From positions 248,001-312,000 of the forward strand of contig CAMTMP010000001.1 of NCBI GenBank assembly GCA_947073545.1: DNA of 64,000 bases, given 5' to 3'. The DNA comes from an uncultured bacterium (GTDB lineage: Bacteria > Bacillota > Clostridia > Lachnospirales > Lachnospiraceae). The position numbers were made by a program, and so were the translations under genes. Below the pieces are notes generated by a model, which saw nothing but the letters and a program-made list of their open reading frames with translations, made no database searches and was not told where the DNA came from. Positions 9,967 to 20,900 of the stretch are shown one piece after another (positions within the stretch are counted from its first letter, which is position 1; each line of letters begins with the position of its first letter).

Positions 9967-11385
9967 ATGACTATGAAAAAAAGAGCAAAACAAATCATAG
10001 CACTTGGTTTATCAGTTGTAATGTGTCTTTCCGCAACTGCATGCGGAAGCGGCGCGGCGGATGCTCCACAGGGCAGCGGTGAGTCCGGTCAGGCTTCCGC
10101 AGACAGCAGCGCAGGATCGGCTGATGCGGCAGAAACACCGGCAGCGGACAGCAGTTCCGATTCCGGAGATAAAGTGATTACATTTTGGAATGTGGGCACA
10201 GAGGGCGCCGATAAGGAAACCTATGAGATGGCAATTCGCCAGTTTCAGGAAAAAACCCAGAGCGGGTATACGATCGAGAACATCCCGACCCAGAATGATA
10301 AGTATAAAGAGAAACTTGTCATTGCCATGAGCTCTGGGGAATGCCCGGATATGTATACCACATGGTCAGGCGGCCCGATGAATGAGTACATCGATTCCGG
10401 ATATGCACAGCCTCTTGATGATTTGTATGAGAAGTATGGAATGAAGGAGCGCTTTATGGAAGGCGCGCTGGAGCAGGCAAGCTATAACGGCAAGATTTAC
10501 GCGGTTCCGGTTAAGAATATTTCCATCGCGGGTATTTATTATAATAAAGATCTGTTTCAAAAATGTGGTGTGAGTGTGCCGACTACCGTATCTGAGCTTG
10601 AGGCGGCATGTGATACTTTTCTGGCGAACGGCATTATTCCGTTTACATTGGCAAACGGGCCCAAGTGGACGGGTTCCATGTATTTCCAGTGCCTCGCGGC
10701 GAGAAAGGGTGGCTTGGAACCCTTCCAGAAAGCGGCGTCAGGAGACGGGTCTTTTGAGGATGAGAGTTTTGTTTATGCCGGACAGAAAATTCAGGAGTGG
10801 GTAAATAAGGGATATTTTCCGGAGGGATTTAACTCCATGAGCGAAGATGACGGACAGGCGAAAGCGTTCTTTTACACGGAAGAAGCGGCAATGTATCTGA
10901 CAGGCTCTTGGAATACCGCCGCATTCAAAACGGACAGCGAAGATGCCGGCAATGATTTTTACAGTAAAGTGGACTGGTTCTCTTTCCCGGCGGTTGATGA
11001 CTCCAGCGCGGACGCTTCTATCCTTTGCGGGACAATGGGAGATCAGTTTGTATCCTTTAACTGCACGGATGAAAAGCTGGATGCGGCATTTGAATTTGCG
11101 ACATATCTGTCAAGCGATGAGACGATTGATTATATGGTAGGAGCAAGCCTGATTCCCCCGGTTACGGGTGTGGAAGACAAGATCACAGATCCGGTTTCCA
11201 AATCTATCATCGATGCGGCTAACAAGGCATCGGCGGTTCAGTTGTGGTATGACCAGTATCTCAACCCCACAGTTGCCAATGCGCATCTGGACGGGAATCA
11301 GGAGGTGTTTGGTCTGACCATGACTCCTGAGGACGCAAATAAAAAGATGCAGGAGGCACAGGCGGAATATCTTTCCGGGAAATAA
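9967..11385 (+). CDS. Sugar ABC transporter substrate-binding lipoprotein
   Basis: Signal peptide with lipobox (CLSATACGSG), Ser/Ala-rich linker, VITFWNVGTEGADKETYEMAIRQFQEK SBP family 1 features. Confidence 0.9.
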   Translation: MTMKKRAKQIIALGLSVVMCLSATACGSGAADAPQGSGESGQASADSSAGSADAAETPAADSSSDSGDKVITFWNVGTEGADKETYEMAIRQFQEKTQSGYTIENIPTQNDKYKEKLVIAMSSGECPDMYTTWSGGPMNEYIDSGYAQPLDDLYEKYGMKERFMEGALEQASYNGKIYAVPVKNISIAGIYYNKDLFQKCGVSVPTTVSELEAACDTFLANGIIPFTLANGPKWTGSMYFQCLAARKGGLEPFQKAASGDGSFEDESFVYAGQKIQEWVNKGYFPEGFNSMSEDDGQAKAFFYTEEAAMYLTGSWNTAAFKTDSEDAGNDFYSKVDWFSFPAVDDSSADASILCGTMGDQFVSFNCTDEKLDAAFEFATYLSSDETIDYMVGASLIPPVTGVEDKITDPVSKSIIDAANKASAVQLWYDQYLNPTVANAHLDGNQEVFGLTMTPEDANKKMQEAQAEYLSGK

Positions 11386-11404
11386 AGACGAATGGATTGA
11401 CCAT

Positions 11405-11428
11405 AAGAGGGGGAGATTTCCCCCTCTT
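11405..11428 (+). terminator. Stem-loop between SBP and permease genes (attenuator or terminator)
   Basis: AAGAGGGGGA/TCCCCCTCTT 10-bp arms; weak T tract. Confidence 0.6.
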
Positions 11429-11532
11429 CATTTTCAAAATATATTTTGACAGCGTAAATTACTTAAGGAGAATGCGGAACATTCTCTGACCGAGTGTGAG
11501 AGCGCTCAATTTTTGAAAGGGGGTACAGCAAT

Positions 11533-12438
11533 ATGAACAGTCAGGCGAATACATTAGGAAAACGCAGGCAGAGAAGTACGAACATCGCTGCTTTTGTGTT
11601 CCTGCTTCCGGTTTTTTTAATTCTTACGATTTTCATTTTTTATCCCATTGTGGACTCATTCATGATCAGTGCATACAGGTGGAACGGCATAGCGGCTGAA
11701 AAAGTTTTTGTAGGCCTGTCAAACTGGGGAAAACTGTTAAGTGACAGGGAATTTTGGTTTGCGTTTCGCAATAATATTTTGATTATGGTGCTGTCTATTG
11801 TCATTCAGATACCGATTGGACTTGCGGAGGCGACGTTTATCGAATTTGCCGGAAAAAAGGCGACGGTATGCAAGGTGCTGTGGTTTATTCCCATGCTGAT
11901 GTCATCCGTGGCGATCGGTTTTCTCTTTAACTATGCTTTGGCGGCCAACGGCGGTATGGTCAGCGCCGTATCTAAGTTGTTTGGCGGTGGGAACGTTGAT
12001 CTTCTGGGTAATAAAAATACGGCTTTAATCACGGTTATTTTGGTCATTGCGTGGCAGTTTATTCCGTTTTATATGGTATACTGTATGGCAGCTTACACCA
12101 ATGTATCGGAAGATGTCTATGAGGCGTCTTTGATCGATGGGGCGACAAAGGGGCAGTATTTCTGGCAGATCGCCCTGCCGCTTCTCACACCGTCGATTAA
12201 AAGCGCGGCAATTCTCTCCATGGTTGGCTCTCTGAAATATTTTGACCTGATCTATGTTATGACAGGCGGAGGTCCGGGCACCGCGACGGAACTGATGGCT
12301 ACCTATATGTATAAGAATGCGTTTGTACAGTTTAATATGGGCTACGGTTCTGCAGTTGCGGCGGGTATGTTTATCCTGATCACCGTACTTTCTCTTTTCA
12401 CGATGCGTATGATCAACGGCAAAAAAGAAGAAGCGTAG
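11533..12438 (+). CDS. Sugar ABC transporter permease
   Basis: Binding-protein-dependent permease signature EASLIDGATKGQYFWQIALPLLTP. Confidence 0.92.
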   Translation: MNSQANTLGKRRQRSTNIAAFVFLLPVFLILTIFIFYPIVDSFMISAYRWNGIAAEKVFVGLSNWGKLLSDREFWFAFRNNILIMVLSIVIQIPIGLAEATFIEFAGKKATVCKVLWFIPMLMSSVAIGFLFNYALAANGGMVSAVSKLFGGGNVDLLGNKNTALITVILVIAWQFIPFYMVYCMAAYTNVSEDVYEASLIDGATKGQYFWQIALPLLTPSIKSAAILSMVGSLKYFDLIYVMTGGGPGTATELMATYMYKNAFVQFNMGYGSAVAAGMFILITVLSLFTMRMINGKKEEA

Positions 12439-12444
12439 GAGGGT

Positions 12445-13302
12445 GTGCAGATGGAAAAAGAGTTTAAAAACAGCAACATAAAGAGCAGAATAAGCTGGGC
12501 ATTTGCAATTTTTCTTGCGGTCGTTGCGACGATGGCAGCAGTGCTTCCTTTTATTTTCATGGTATTTAATTCGTTTAAGGGCAAATTCGAGATGCTGACG
12601 AAGGGTGTTTTTGCTCCGCCGGAAAAATTGAATTTGACGAATTATGAGGAAGTTTTGGGAGGAGGCTTTGTAAAATACTTTGGGAACAGTGTATTTGTGC
12701 TCTGTGTCTCCCTGCTGCTTGTCCTGTTTATTTCAGCGTGTGCGGCTTATCCGCTGGCCCGTTTTAAATTTCGGATGAACGGTTTTATTTACGCGGTTAT
12801 TGTGGCCTGTATGGCTATCCCGATTCATATTACGTTAATTCCTGTGTTTCAAATGACAAAAAGTCTGAAAATATATGATACAATTTGGGCGATGATCGGG
12901 CCGAATGTTGCCTTCGCGCTGCCGATTTCCGTTTTTATCCTGACCAGTTTTATGATGGGAATCCCTAAGGAAATAGAGGAATCCGCAGAAATCGACGGCT
13001 GCAACAAGTATCGGATGTTTTTTACAATGATTCTGCCGTTGGCAAAACCCGGATTATCTACATTGGCAATATATAATGGCGTTAATATATGGAATGAGTT
13101 CAGTTTTGCATATACGCTGACACAGTCGCCAAAAAACAGAACGCTTCCGCTGGCAGTATGGGATTTTCAGGGACAGTATTCCATGAATACACCGATGATT
13201 ATGGCGGTGCTGACGCTGACGGTTCTGCCGATGATTATACTGTTTATCTTTGCGCAGGATAAACTGGTGAAAGGCATGACAGCCGGGGCCGTAAAAGGAT
13301 AA
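12445..13302 (+). CDS. Carbohydrate ABC transporter permease
   Basis: EESAEIDGCNKYRMFFTMILPLAKPG signature, six TM segments. Confidence 0.92.
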   Translation: MQMEKEFKNSNIKSRISWAFAIFLAVVATMAAVLPFIFMVFNSFKGKFEMLTKGVFAPPEKLNLTNYEEVLGGGFVKYFGNSVFVLCVSLLLVLFISACAAYPLARFKFRMNGFIYAVIVACMAIPIHITLIPVFQMTKSLKIYDTIWAMIGPNVAFALPISVFILTSFMMGIPKEIEESAEIDGCNKYRMFFTMILPLAKPGLSTLAIYNGVNIWNEFSFAYTLTQSPKNRTLPLAVWDFQGQYSMNTPMIMAVLTLTVLPMIILFIFAQDKLVKGMTAGAVKG

Positions 13303-13320
13303 GAAGAAAAGAGGGAACAT

Positions 13321-15078
13321 ATGTTGTTTTGGGAAAAGTGGAATCAAAGCTGGAATTTTGAAAAGAAGATGAACTATGTTATCATCTGGACGATTACAGT
13401 GATTGCGACTGCGGCTATAGGGATTTCCACTTTTTCTTTTATCATATCCATTACGGATCAGAACAGCAGGTATGTGGCGGAACAGCTTTCAATTATGGCT
13501 GAGGACTGTGCCGACAATCTGGAGCAGTATAAAGCGCTTGCCACTTCCATTATTCTTGATCCGCATGTACAAAACTACTGTGAGAGCAAAACCCGAAAGG
13601 AGCTGTATAACGAGATGGGGAATGTTTACAGCACTTTTTTAAATATGCTCTATACCCAGCACAACGCTAATTTTATCGCGGTGACAAACGACTTCATGGA
13701 TCAATACATTTATAACGGAAACAGCGCTGTCAGCGAGAGCAGTTTTGAAACGGTGTATGAGAAGGACTATGAAGAGAGTATGCAGGCCAAGAACAAAGGG
13801 ACACTGCGCGTTAACTTTTCCAATAATTATCACAAGGGAAGAAAATATACACTGACTTTATATTTTCCGGCTTATTCGGTGACAAAACTGGTGAGCAGCA
13901 ATGGTATGATTATCGTGAATCTGGATGATAACCTGTTGATGCGTTTTAATCAGAGTGGTCTGCAGTACAGCTCCAATCTGTTTTTGACGGATGTGGAAGG
14001 AAATATCGTATCTACACAAAACGAAGAGCAGATTGGGCAGAAGATCGGTTTTTTTGACAGGATGACAGGCAGTCAGGGCATGTTCTGGCAGGGAGGAAAG
14101 CTGGTCAGCTATCAGCGGGTAAAGGATTGGAATTTCTATATCGTCAATGAAGTGTCTGCCTGGTCTTTGTATCAGAATTGTTTCAGTACGATTCTTGTTC
14201 TCGTTTTTGTGACGCTGGCGATCACGGTTATTGCGCTTGCACTGGCAAAAAATATCACGAAAAAACTGTATCGTCCCATCAACAAGGTGGTTGGAAAAAT
14301 GAACGATGTGTCGCAGGGCGACTTGGGGACACGGATTGCGCTGGAAGATATGGACAGCGATGGAAGAAAGCTGGCTGGCGGTTTCAATATCATGATGGAT
14401 GAGATTGACGTCCTGATGGAACGGGTAAAAGAAGAACAGCGCCAGCTTGACAAAATGCGTTTTAACGCACTGCAGTCCCAGATACAGCCGCATTTTCTTT
14501 ATAATACGTTAGAGTGTATCCATTGGCAGGCATTGTCCGGTGGGATTCAGGAAATTTCTACGATGGTGAAGGCGCTTGCGCAGTATTATCGAATTTGTTT
14601 GAGTGAGGGAAAAGATATCATTCCGCTTCGAGTGGAGCTGGATCATGTCAGGAATTACCTGATCATACAAAATATGAGATATGGGAATATCATTACGCTT
14701 GTAGAAAAGGTGGAGGAAAAATATTTGTCCATGATGATACCGAAGCTGACTTTGCAGCCTCTTGTAGAAAATTCGATCTATCATGGTATCCGAATCAAGG
14801 AAAGCCTGACGGGAACAGTGGAAATAGAAGTCTGTGAAACTGAGGATACCGTGCTTTTGATAGTGCGGGACAACGGCGGCGGCATGGAATCGGAGCGGAT
14901 TGCTTATATTAATCAAAATATATCGGATACGAACCGGGATGTGGGATATGGAATTACAAATATCAATAAAAGAATTGAATTGATGTACGGGGAACAGTAT
15001 GGCTTACGGTTTCGACAAAATGAAGGGGAAGGGCTATGTGTGGAGATAAGACTTCCAAAACAAAATATCGGATTTTGA
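13321..15078 (+). CDS. YesM-type sensor histidine kinase
   Basis: HAMP, LQSQIQPHFLYNTLECIHWQ His-kinase motif, C-terminal ATPase GYGITNINKRIELMYGEQYG. Confidence 0.9.
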   Translation: MLFWEKWNQSWNFEKKMNYVIIWTITVIATAAIGISTFSFIISITDQNSRYVAEQLSIMAEDCADNLEQYKALATSIILDPHVQNYCESKTRKELYNEMGNVYSTFLNMLYTQHNANFIAVTNDFMDQYIYNGNSAVSESSFETVYEKDYEESMQAKNKGTLRVNFSNNYHKGRKYTLTLYFPAYSVTKLVSSNGMIIVNLDDNLLMRFNQSGLQYSSNLFLTDVEGNIVSTQNEEQIGQKIGFFDRMTGSQGMFWQGGKLVSYQRVKDWNFYIVNEVSAWSLYQNCFSTILVLVFVTLAITVIALALAKNITKKLYRPINKVVGKMNDVSQGDLGTRIALEDMDSDGRKLAGGFNIMMDEIDVLMERVKEEQRQLDKMRFNALQSQIQPHFLYNTLECIHWQALSGGIQEISTMVKALAQYYRICLSEGKDIIPLRVELDHVRNYLIIQNMRYGNIITLVEKVEEKYLSMMIPKLTLQPLVENSIYHGIRIKESLTGTVEIEVCETEDTVLLIVRDNGGGMESERIAYINQNISDTNRDVGYGITNINKRIELMYGEQYGLRFRQNEGEGLCVEIRLPKQNIGF

Positions 15079-16625
15079 TTGTAGACGATGAGAAAATGAT
15101 CCGCTTGGGAATCAAAAATGCAATGCCGTGGGAAAAAATGCATATTGTGGAAGTATATACGGCTTCCTGTGCGAGAGAAGCGGCAGAGCTGATTAGGAAA
15201 TACCAGCCGGAGATCATGGTAACCGATATCAGTATGACGGAGATGTCCGGACTGGAGCTGATAGAACAAATCCGTAGAGAGAATAAAGAAATGCGGGTGA
15301 TCGTTTTGACCGGATATGACCGTTTTGAGTATGCCAGACAGGCGCTCCAACTTAGGGTACATGATTTTCTGCTAAAACCGATTGACGAATCGGAACTGCA
15401 AAAAAGTATTATGGAACAGGTGAGTTGGCTGGAAAAGCGCCGTATAAAACAAGAAAGCAGCATGACTTTAAGTCGTGCCCAAGGGGTCAGACAGCAGGTT
15501 GAGCTGGAAGAATTTATGCGTTCCCTCGTTCTGGGAAGGGAAGACTTAGGAGAGCGGACAGAAGTATTCTTGAAGGAGTTTCATTTTCAGGAGAACGGGG
15601 AAATGCGAATCGGTATCCTGATTCCGGGTGTGACAGGGGAGGAAGATCCGGACAGTGAAGGATTCCGGCTTCAGACGGTCAAGCATATCTGTATCGGTAT
15701 GATTGATGAAAGGAAGCGGGGGATTACCTTTTTGGATGAAAAAAGCAGGATTGCGATTGCCTTTTTTTGCGATGAGGGGCGCAAGGAAGAAGAGCTGGTA
15801 GAGCAGCTTATGGCGATTTTGAGTGATGAATTGGAGACAAAACCGCGGGTCATCTGGGGAAGTGTCAAAAAGGGAATTCATCATTTATGGATTTCTTATA
15901 ATGACGCGGTTTTTACGCTGGAGCATGAACGAGAGGAGTTCGAAAAACTTTGCGCTGTGAATTGGAACCGGAAGGGTGAGGACATTTTTCAGGATGTATT
16001 TCGAGAATTTCGCAATGCGCTAGTCTGTAATGTGGGAGACAAAGAAAAGATTTTTCATATTTTCGAAAGATTCAGCGTAGCAATGGAATCTTATAATTTA
16101 TCGGCTAAATATGCAAGAAGTTGTTGCTTTGAGCTTGCTTCGTCGGTTTACTTTGCACGCTTTAGCGATACCGGCAGCAGCGCGGACGAGAAGCTGAGCG
16201 TTCTGATGCAGGCGTTGTCCGGCGCGGACAGAGGCAGGGCATGTCAGGTGACGGCTATGTTTCTGGAAAGTTTATTTGAAGGCGAGGACGGCGAGGTTCA
16301 TGAACTGATTGGCAGAGTAAAGCGCAGAATACATGAGAATCTGGCGGATGATTTGACCGTCACAAGTCTGGCGGAACAATATTACGTGACACCCAACTAT
16401 TTGTCCAGACTTTTTAAGAGAGTGACCGGAGAAGGGTGTAACGAATACATTGTGCGAAAAAGAATTGAACAGGCAAAATCTTTGCTGGCGACTACGACAT
16501 TGAAAGTGGGTGAAATCTCCATTATGGTAGGATATCATGATATGAACTATTTTTCGCTGGCATTTAAAAAGCATATTGGAATGTCACCGATGAAATATCG
16601 GGAACAGGTACAGAATGGACGGTGA
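15036..16625 (+). CDS. YesN-type response regulator with AraC DNA-binding domain
   Basis: RILIVDDEKMIRLGIKNAMPWEKM receiver, C-terminal AraC HTH (YYVTPNYLSRLFKRVTGEGCNEYIVRKRIEQAKSLL). Confidence 0.92.
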   Translation: MCGDKTSKTKYRILIVDDEKMIRLGIKNAMPWEKMHIVEVYTASCAREAAELIRKYQPEIMVTDISMTEMSGLELIEQIRRENKEMRVIVLTGYDRFEYARQALQLRVHDFLLKPIDESELQKSIMEQVSWLEKRRIKQESSMTLSRAQGVRQQVELEEFMRSLVLGREDLGERTEVFLKEFHFQENGEMRIGILIPGVTGEEDPDSEGFRLQTVKHICIGMIDERKRGITFLDEKSRIAIAFFCDEGRKEEELVEQLMAILSDELETKPRVIWGSVKKGIHHLWISYNDAVFTLEHEREEFEKLCAVNWNRKGEDIFQDVFREFRNALVCNVGDKEKIFHIFERFSVAMESYNLSAKYARSCCFELASSVYFARFSDTGSSADEKLSVLMQALSGADRGRACQVTAMFLESLFEGEDGEVHELIGRVKRRIHENLADDLTVTSLAEQYYVTPNYLSRLFKRVTGEGCNEYIVRKRIEQAKSLLATTTLKVGEISIMVGYHDMNYFSLAFKKHIGMSPMKYREQVQNGR

Positions 16626-16628
16626 AAG

Positions 16629-17705
16629 GTGAAGGAGAAGAAGCGGAAAGATGTTATCCGGTCGATCATTACTGCGGGCAGCCTGCTTTTGTGGGTTGTC
16701 ACATTTGTCGGGTGTGGACAGAAAAGTGATACGAACGAAGGAAATAAATACCGGATCAATCAATCGGATACGGACGAAGAGATACAAATGGAAGAAAGCA
16801 GTCTGGCTAGATGGGAGTCGTCTTTGCAGAAGGGAAATCAGGAGGAGCTTATGGCAGAAGCATTTCGAGGCATGTCTGTCACGAGAGAAGGGAAACTCTG
16901 TTTTGCGGTTTCTTATGAGCCAAGGGCCTATAAAAATTCTTTTGACTGCTGGACTATTTCTGTACCCTATCAATCCATGGTGACTGTTGATACGGAGATA
17001 ATGTATGCTTATTTTCGTATTTTGGAAAGGGTGGAATGGATGCCTGTGTATGGTATGACGAGCGAACAGGCAGGGATCACAGGGACTTCTGATCATATTT
17101 TTGTGGCGTACTACAGTGGACAAACAAAAGAAGGCGGGCAGGCAGAGCCGGATCGTGGAATGACTTTTCGGTTTGGGAATCAAGATGAAGCAGGGAATTA
17201 CTATGTGGAAACTGACGGCAGGATTTGGCTTGCAGAAGGCGCTGTCGTCGATAAACTATTTGCGGTTAATCCTTACGATTTTATATTAAAAGTAGTGAGT
17301 GTAGTTAATCTGGACACAATATCTAAGGCGACGATCTGCTTTGATGATCGCAGTTATGAGATGCGGGCTGACGGCGGAGTGTTTTGGTGGAATGGCAAAG
17401 AAATGGACAGTGCGGAAGTAGATGCAGTATATACGGAGCTGATGAGTATTTTTATAGAGCGGGAATTGTCCCCGGAGGAGAAGAAAAATATTGATGCCAG
17501 GAACAGAGAATTGCTTATGAGCGTCACGTTTGAGAGAAACAGGGAAGATGCACCGAAGATTATACAATGCTATTATGCTTTTGATGAGACGTATGCGTCC
17601 GTACAGGTGAATGGTACAGAATTTTTTTTGGTGAGCAGAGAAGCGCTCACATCTGTACAGAAAAACTGGAAGGATAAGGAGAGGGCTTTTGGGGGAAACT
17701 CTTGA
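16629..17705 (+). CDS. Putative lipoprotein downstream of the YesMN pair (GTG start)
   Basis: Signal peptide with lipobox-like VTFVGCGQ; start codon is GTG at 16629. Confidence 0.6.
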   Translation: MKEKKRKDVIRSIITAGSLLLWVVTFVGCGQKSDTNEGNKYRINQSDTDEEIQMEESSLARWESSLQKGNQEELMAEAFRGMSVTREGKLCFAVSYEPRAYKNSFDCWTISVPYQSMVTVDTEIMYAYFRILERVEWMPVYGMTSEQAGITGTSDHIFVAYYSGQTKEGGQAEPDRGMTFRFGNQDEAGNYYVETDGRIWLAEGAVVDKLFAVNPYDFILKVVSVVNLDTISKATICFDDRSYEMRADGGVFWWNGKEMDSAEVDAVYTELMSIFIERELSPEEKKNIDARNRELLMSVTFERNREDAPKIIQCYYAFDETYASVQVNGTEFFLVSREALTSVQKNWKDKERAFGGNS

Positions 17706-17786
17706 AAAACCAATGTTTCAATGCTACACTTATGGAAAGAAACGGAAAAAGAGAAGATATAACAGCGTTTCGGATTGGAGGAAAAA

Positions 17787-19133
17787 ATGAGCAAAGTTAC
17801 ATTTGACTATTCAAAAGCGGCATCTTTCATCGGGGAGAATGAAGTGGAGTCCATGAAGAAGCTGGCCCTTGACGCAAAAGAGGTGCTTGTGAGCAAGTCG
17901 GGTGCGGGCAACGACTTTCTTGGATGGATTGATCTTCCGGTGGACTACGACAAGGAGGAGTTTGCGCGGATCAAGAAAGCGGCGGAGAAGATTCAGAGTG
18001 ATTCCGAAGTGCTTGTGGTAATCGGTATCGGCGGTTCCTATCTGGGCGCGCGTGCGGCGATTGAATTTTTGCGCCACAGCTTCTACAATGTGGTGGACAA
18101 ATCTGTCAGAAAGACGCCGGAAATATATTTTGTAGGTAACTCTATCAGCTCTACTTATATTAAACACCTGATCGATGTGATCGGGGACAGAGATTTCTCC
18201 ATCAACATGATTTCTAAGTCCGGCACGACCACGGAGCCTGCAATTGCGTTCCGCGTGTTCAAGGAGATGGCGGAGAAGAAATACGGCAAAGAGGGTGCGG
18301 CGAAGAGAATTTACGCAACCACCGACAAGGCGAGAGGCTCTCTTAAAAATCTGGCGAATGAGGAAGGTTATGAGAGCTTCGTGGTTCCCGATGATGTGGG
18401 CGGACGCTTCTCTGTATTGACGGCGGTAGGTCTGCTTCCCATCGCGGTATCCGGCGCGGATATCGATAAGCTGATGGAAGGCGCTGCGGAAGGCAGAAAG
18501 ATGGCGCTGGAGGCTCCTTTCGAGGAGAACGACGCTGTGAAATATGCGGCGCTGCGCAACATTCTGTTACGAAAGGGCAAAGTGATCGAGATTTTGGCAA
18601 ACTATGAGCCCAGCGCGCACTACGTTTCCGAGTGGTGGAAGCAGCTTTACGGCGAGTCCGAGGGCAAGGATCAGAAGGGCATTTTCCCGGCAAGTGTGGA
18701 CTTGACCACCGACCTGCATTCCATGGGACAGTTTATTCAGGACGGTTCCCGTACCATGTTTGAGACGGTGTTAAACATTGAGACAAGCAGGGAAGAGATC
18801 ATCATCGGTGAGGAGCCGGTAGATCTGGACGGGCTCAATTATCTGGCGGGCAAGAACGTGGACTTCGTCAACAAGAGCGCGATGAACGGCACCATTCTGG
18901 CGCACACCGACGGACAGGTTCCGAACTTTATGATCAATGTGCCCGAGGTGAACGAGTTCTATCTGGGAGAGCTGTTCTACTTCTTCGAGTTTGCCTGCGG
19001 TGTCAGCGGATATCTTCTCGGTGTGAATCCGTTCAACCAGCCGGGTGTGGAGAGCTACAAGAAGAACATGTTTGCACTTCTCGGCAAGCCGGGATACGAG
19101 GCGCAGAGAGAAGAACTGCTTAAGAGACTGTAA
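17787..19133 (+). CDS. pgi: Glucose-6-phosphate isomerase
   Basis: [41 protein letters not shown] motifs. Confidence 0.95.
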   Translation: MSKVTFDYSKAASFIGENEVESMKKLALDAKEVLVSKSGAGNDFLGWIDLPVDYDKEEFARIKKAAEKIQSDSEVLVVIGIGGSYLGARAAIEFLRHSFYNVVDKSVRKTPEIYFVGNSISSTYIKHLIDVIGDRDFSINMISKSGTTTEPAIAFRVFKEMAEKKYGKEGAAKRIYATTDKARGSLKNLANEEGYESFVVPDDVGGRFSVLTAVGLLPIAVSGADIDKLMEGAAEGRKMALEAPFEENDAVKYAALRNILLRKGKVIEILANYEPSAHYVSEWWKQLYGESEGKDQKGIFPASVDLTTDLHSMGQFIQDGSRTMFETVLNIETSREEIIIGEEPVDLDGLNYLAGKNVDFVNKSAMNGTILAHTDGQVPNFMINVPEVNEFYLGELFYFFEFACGVSGYLLGVNPFNQPGVESYKKNMFALLGKPGYEAQREELLKRL

Positions 19134-19193
19134 TGATAAGCGAGGGGGCTGTCGGGAAAACCTGATGTTTGACTCCCTGATATAATCATTAGA

Positions 19194-19252
19194 ACACCCT
19201 TGATAGAATGAATGTTTTAAACATTCGTCTTTCTGTCAAGGGTGTTTTTTTT
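19194..19252 (+). terminator. Rho-independent terminator after pgi
   Basis: ACACCCTTGA/TCAAGGGTGT outer stem, inner GAATGT/ACATTC stem, then eight Ts. Confidence 0.85.
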
Positions 19253-19324
19253 ATTTGGCAGTTTTAATCGATTCCTTCCATGATAAAAATCTGTGCAGCT
19301 TGCGAACCGAAAACACAGTCTCGC

Positions 19325-20889
19325 TTCCAGAATGAGAATCTCGGATTACAATCGACCTACAGAATACTAAAGTATCTCCGGTTATCATGAACGGCATCAA
19401 GAAGCTCACCACGAAAGACTACGAGTTGGAAGGGGAAGGGCTTGTCAACAGTAAATATGCGGCGCCCACAGCCGAAGGGAAAACCAATACCCTGACGGTA
19501 AAAGGAAAAGGCAGCTATGCGGGAAGCAGTTTTGAGATCCAAGTGAAGGTCATCGAGAGGAAAGCCGCAGGAAAGCTGTCGGTGAAGGTAGACAGTAAAT
19601 TCAAGCCTGTGTATGACGGCACAGCCCTGAACCTGAGCAGCCTGTTCCAAAAGCCCCAGGAAGGGGAAGGCGCAGAGACGGCAGCGGACGGGCAGGAACC
19701 GGCAGGCGTGATCACGGTGACGGACGCCAAAGACAAGACAAAGATCCTGAAAGAAGGGACGGACTTTACTGTCGTATGCACATCAAGCCTGACCAACGCC
19801 GGGACGGTCAAGTTCACGCTGACAGGCATGGGAGCCTATACCGGAAGCGTGGCCAAGAGCTTCAAGATCAGCCCCCACAAGGTCACGGACAGCAGCAGGT
19901 TCTCCGTCACCTTTGACGAGGCGAAGACATACGAGTACAGGGCAGCCGGGACAGAGGTGGACGGCCTTGTGGTGAAGTACCTTGGGGAGACAGAGGCGGA
20001 GACCGATGATAAGATTCTGATACCCGGTGTGGACTATAAGGTTACCTACAGTAACAACAAAAAAGTGAGCGGCACAAAGGACGCCGGATTGAAGATTGCC
20101 TTCCTTGGCAACTACAAGGGAAGCAGCGCGGTACAGAAGACTTTCAAGATCGCACCCGCGAAACTGTCATCCGCCAGCACGGTGGTGACGGTGCCGGACA
20201 AGGTATACAGCAAAGCGAACCGGGCATATAAGGCGACGCCCATCGTGACGGTTGACGGGGCGGTGATCAAATCCTCCCATTACACGGTATCCTACGCATG
20301 GGCGACCGCTTCGCAGGCGGCGGACGACACCAAGTATGTGGAAGACAATAGAGTAAAGATTACCATAGCGGAAGGAGATGCGTGGGCAAAGGTCAGGGTG
20401 ACGGTAACGCCGAAGGAGAAAGGCAGCTACGGCCTGACGGAAGGGGCGGTGCTGAGAGGGGAATACTATGTGCGTAAAGCAGACGAAGCGGTAAACCTTA
20501 CGAAAGCAAAGGTAACCTTCTTTGACAAAGAGGGCACCCGGCTTAAGTGGCTTGAGTACAATGGCAATCCCTTCTATACCCCGGCAGGCAACAACGCCGA
20601 GGTGGAAAACGCGCCGGACGGTCCGAATGCCGTGTACGTGAGAGTCATGGTAAGCGGCGCGGTGGTAGACCCGTCCCTGTATGAGGTGACATGGACCAAC
20701 GCCACAGCCAAGGGAAAGGCAACGGTAGTGATCCGCGGCACAGGCACAGCCACAGACAAAGGCATGGCAGTGGGCAGCAGGAATCAGTCCGTCACCATCA
20801 AGGCCATGGCATTAAAGGGAAAGACCCTGAAGTCCTATGTGGAGAGCGTGGCAGACGTGATGAACAGCCTGAAGGATTTGTTTTTTTAA
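19325..20889 (+). pseudogene. C-terminal fragment of an extracellular Ig-like/MBG-repeat surface protein, no signal peptide
   Basis: Repeated rungs TLTVKGKGSYAGSSFEIQVKV, FTLTGMGAYTGSVAKSFKIS, IAFLGNYKGSSAVQKTFKIA; reading frame is coding-like upstream of the first ATG (back to a TGA near 19332) but no signal sequence or RBS is seen. Confidence 0.6.
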
Positions 20890-20900
20890 GAAACGAAAAG

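Noticed and set aside
11488-11512. Possible cre/LacI-type site (GTGAGAGCGCTCAA) before the permease gene
   Set aside because: Only the central GAGCGCTC is palindromic and it does not match the full cre consensus well enough.
13858-14493. 211-aa minus-strand ORF antisense to the histidine kinase
   Set aside because: His/Ile-rich shadow translation of the conserved YesM gene.
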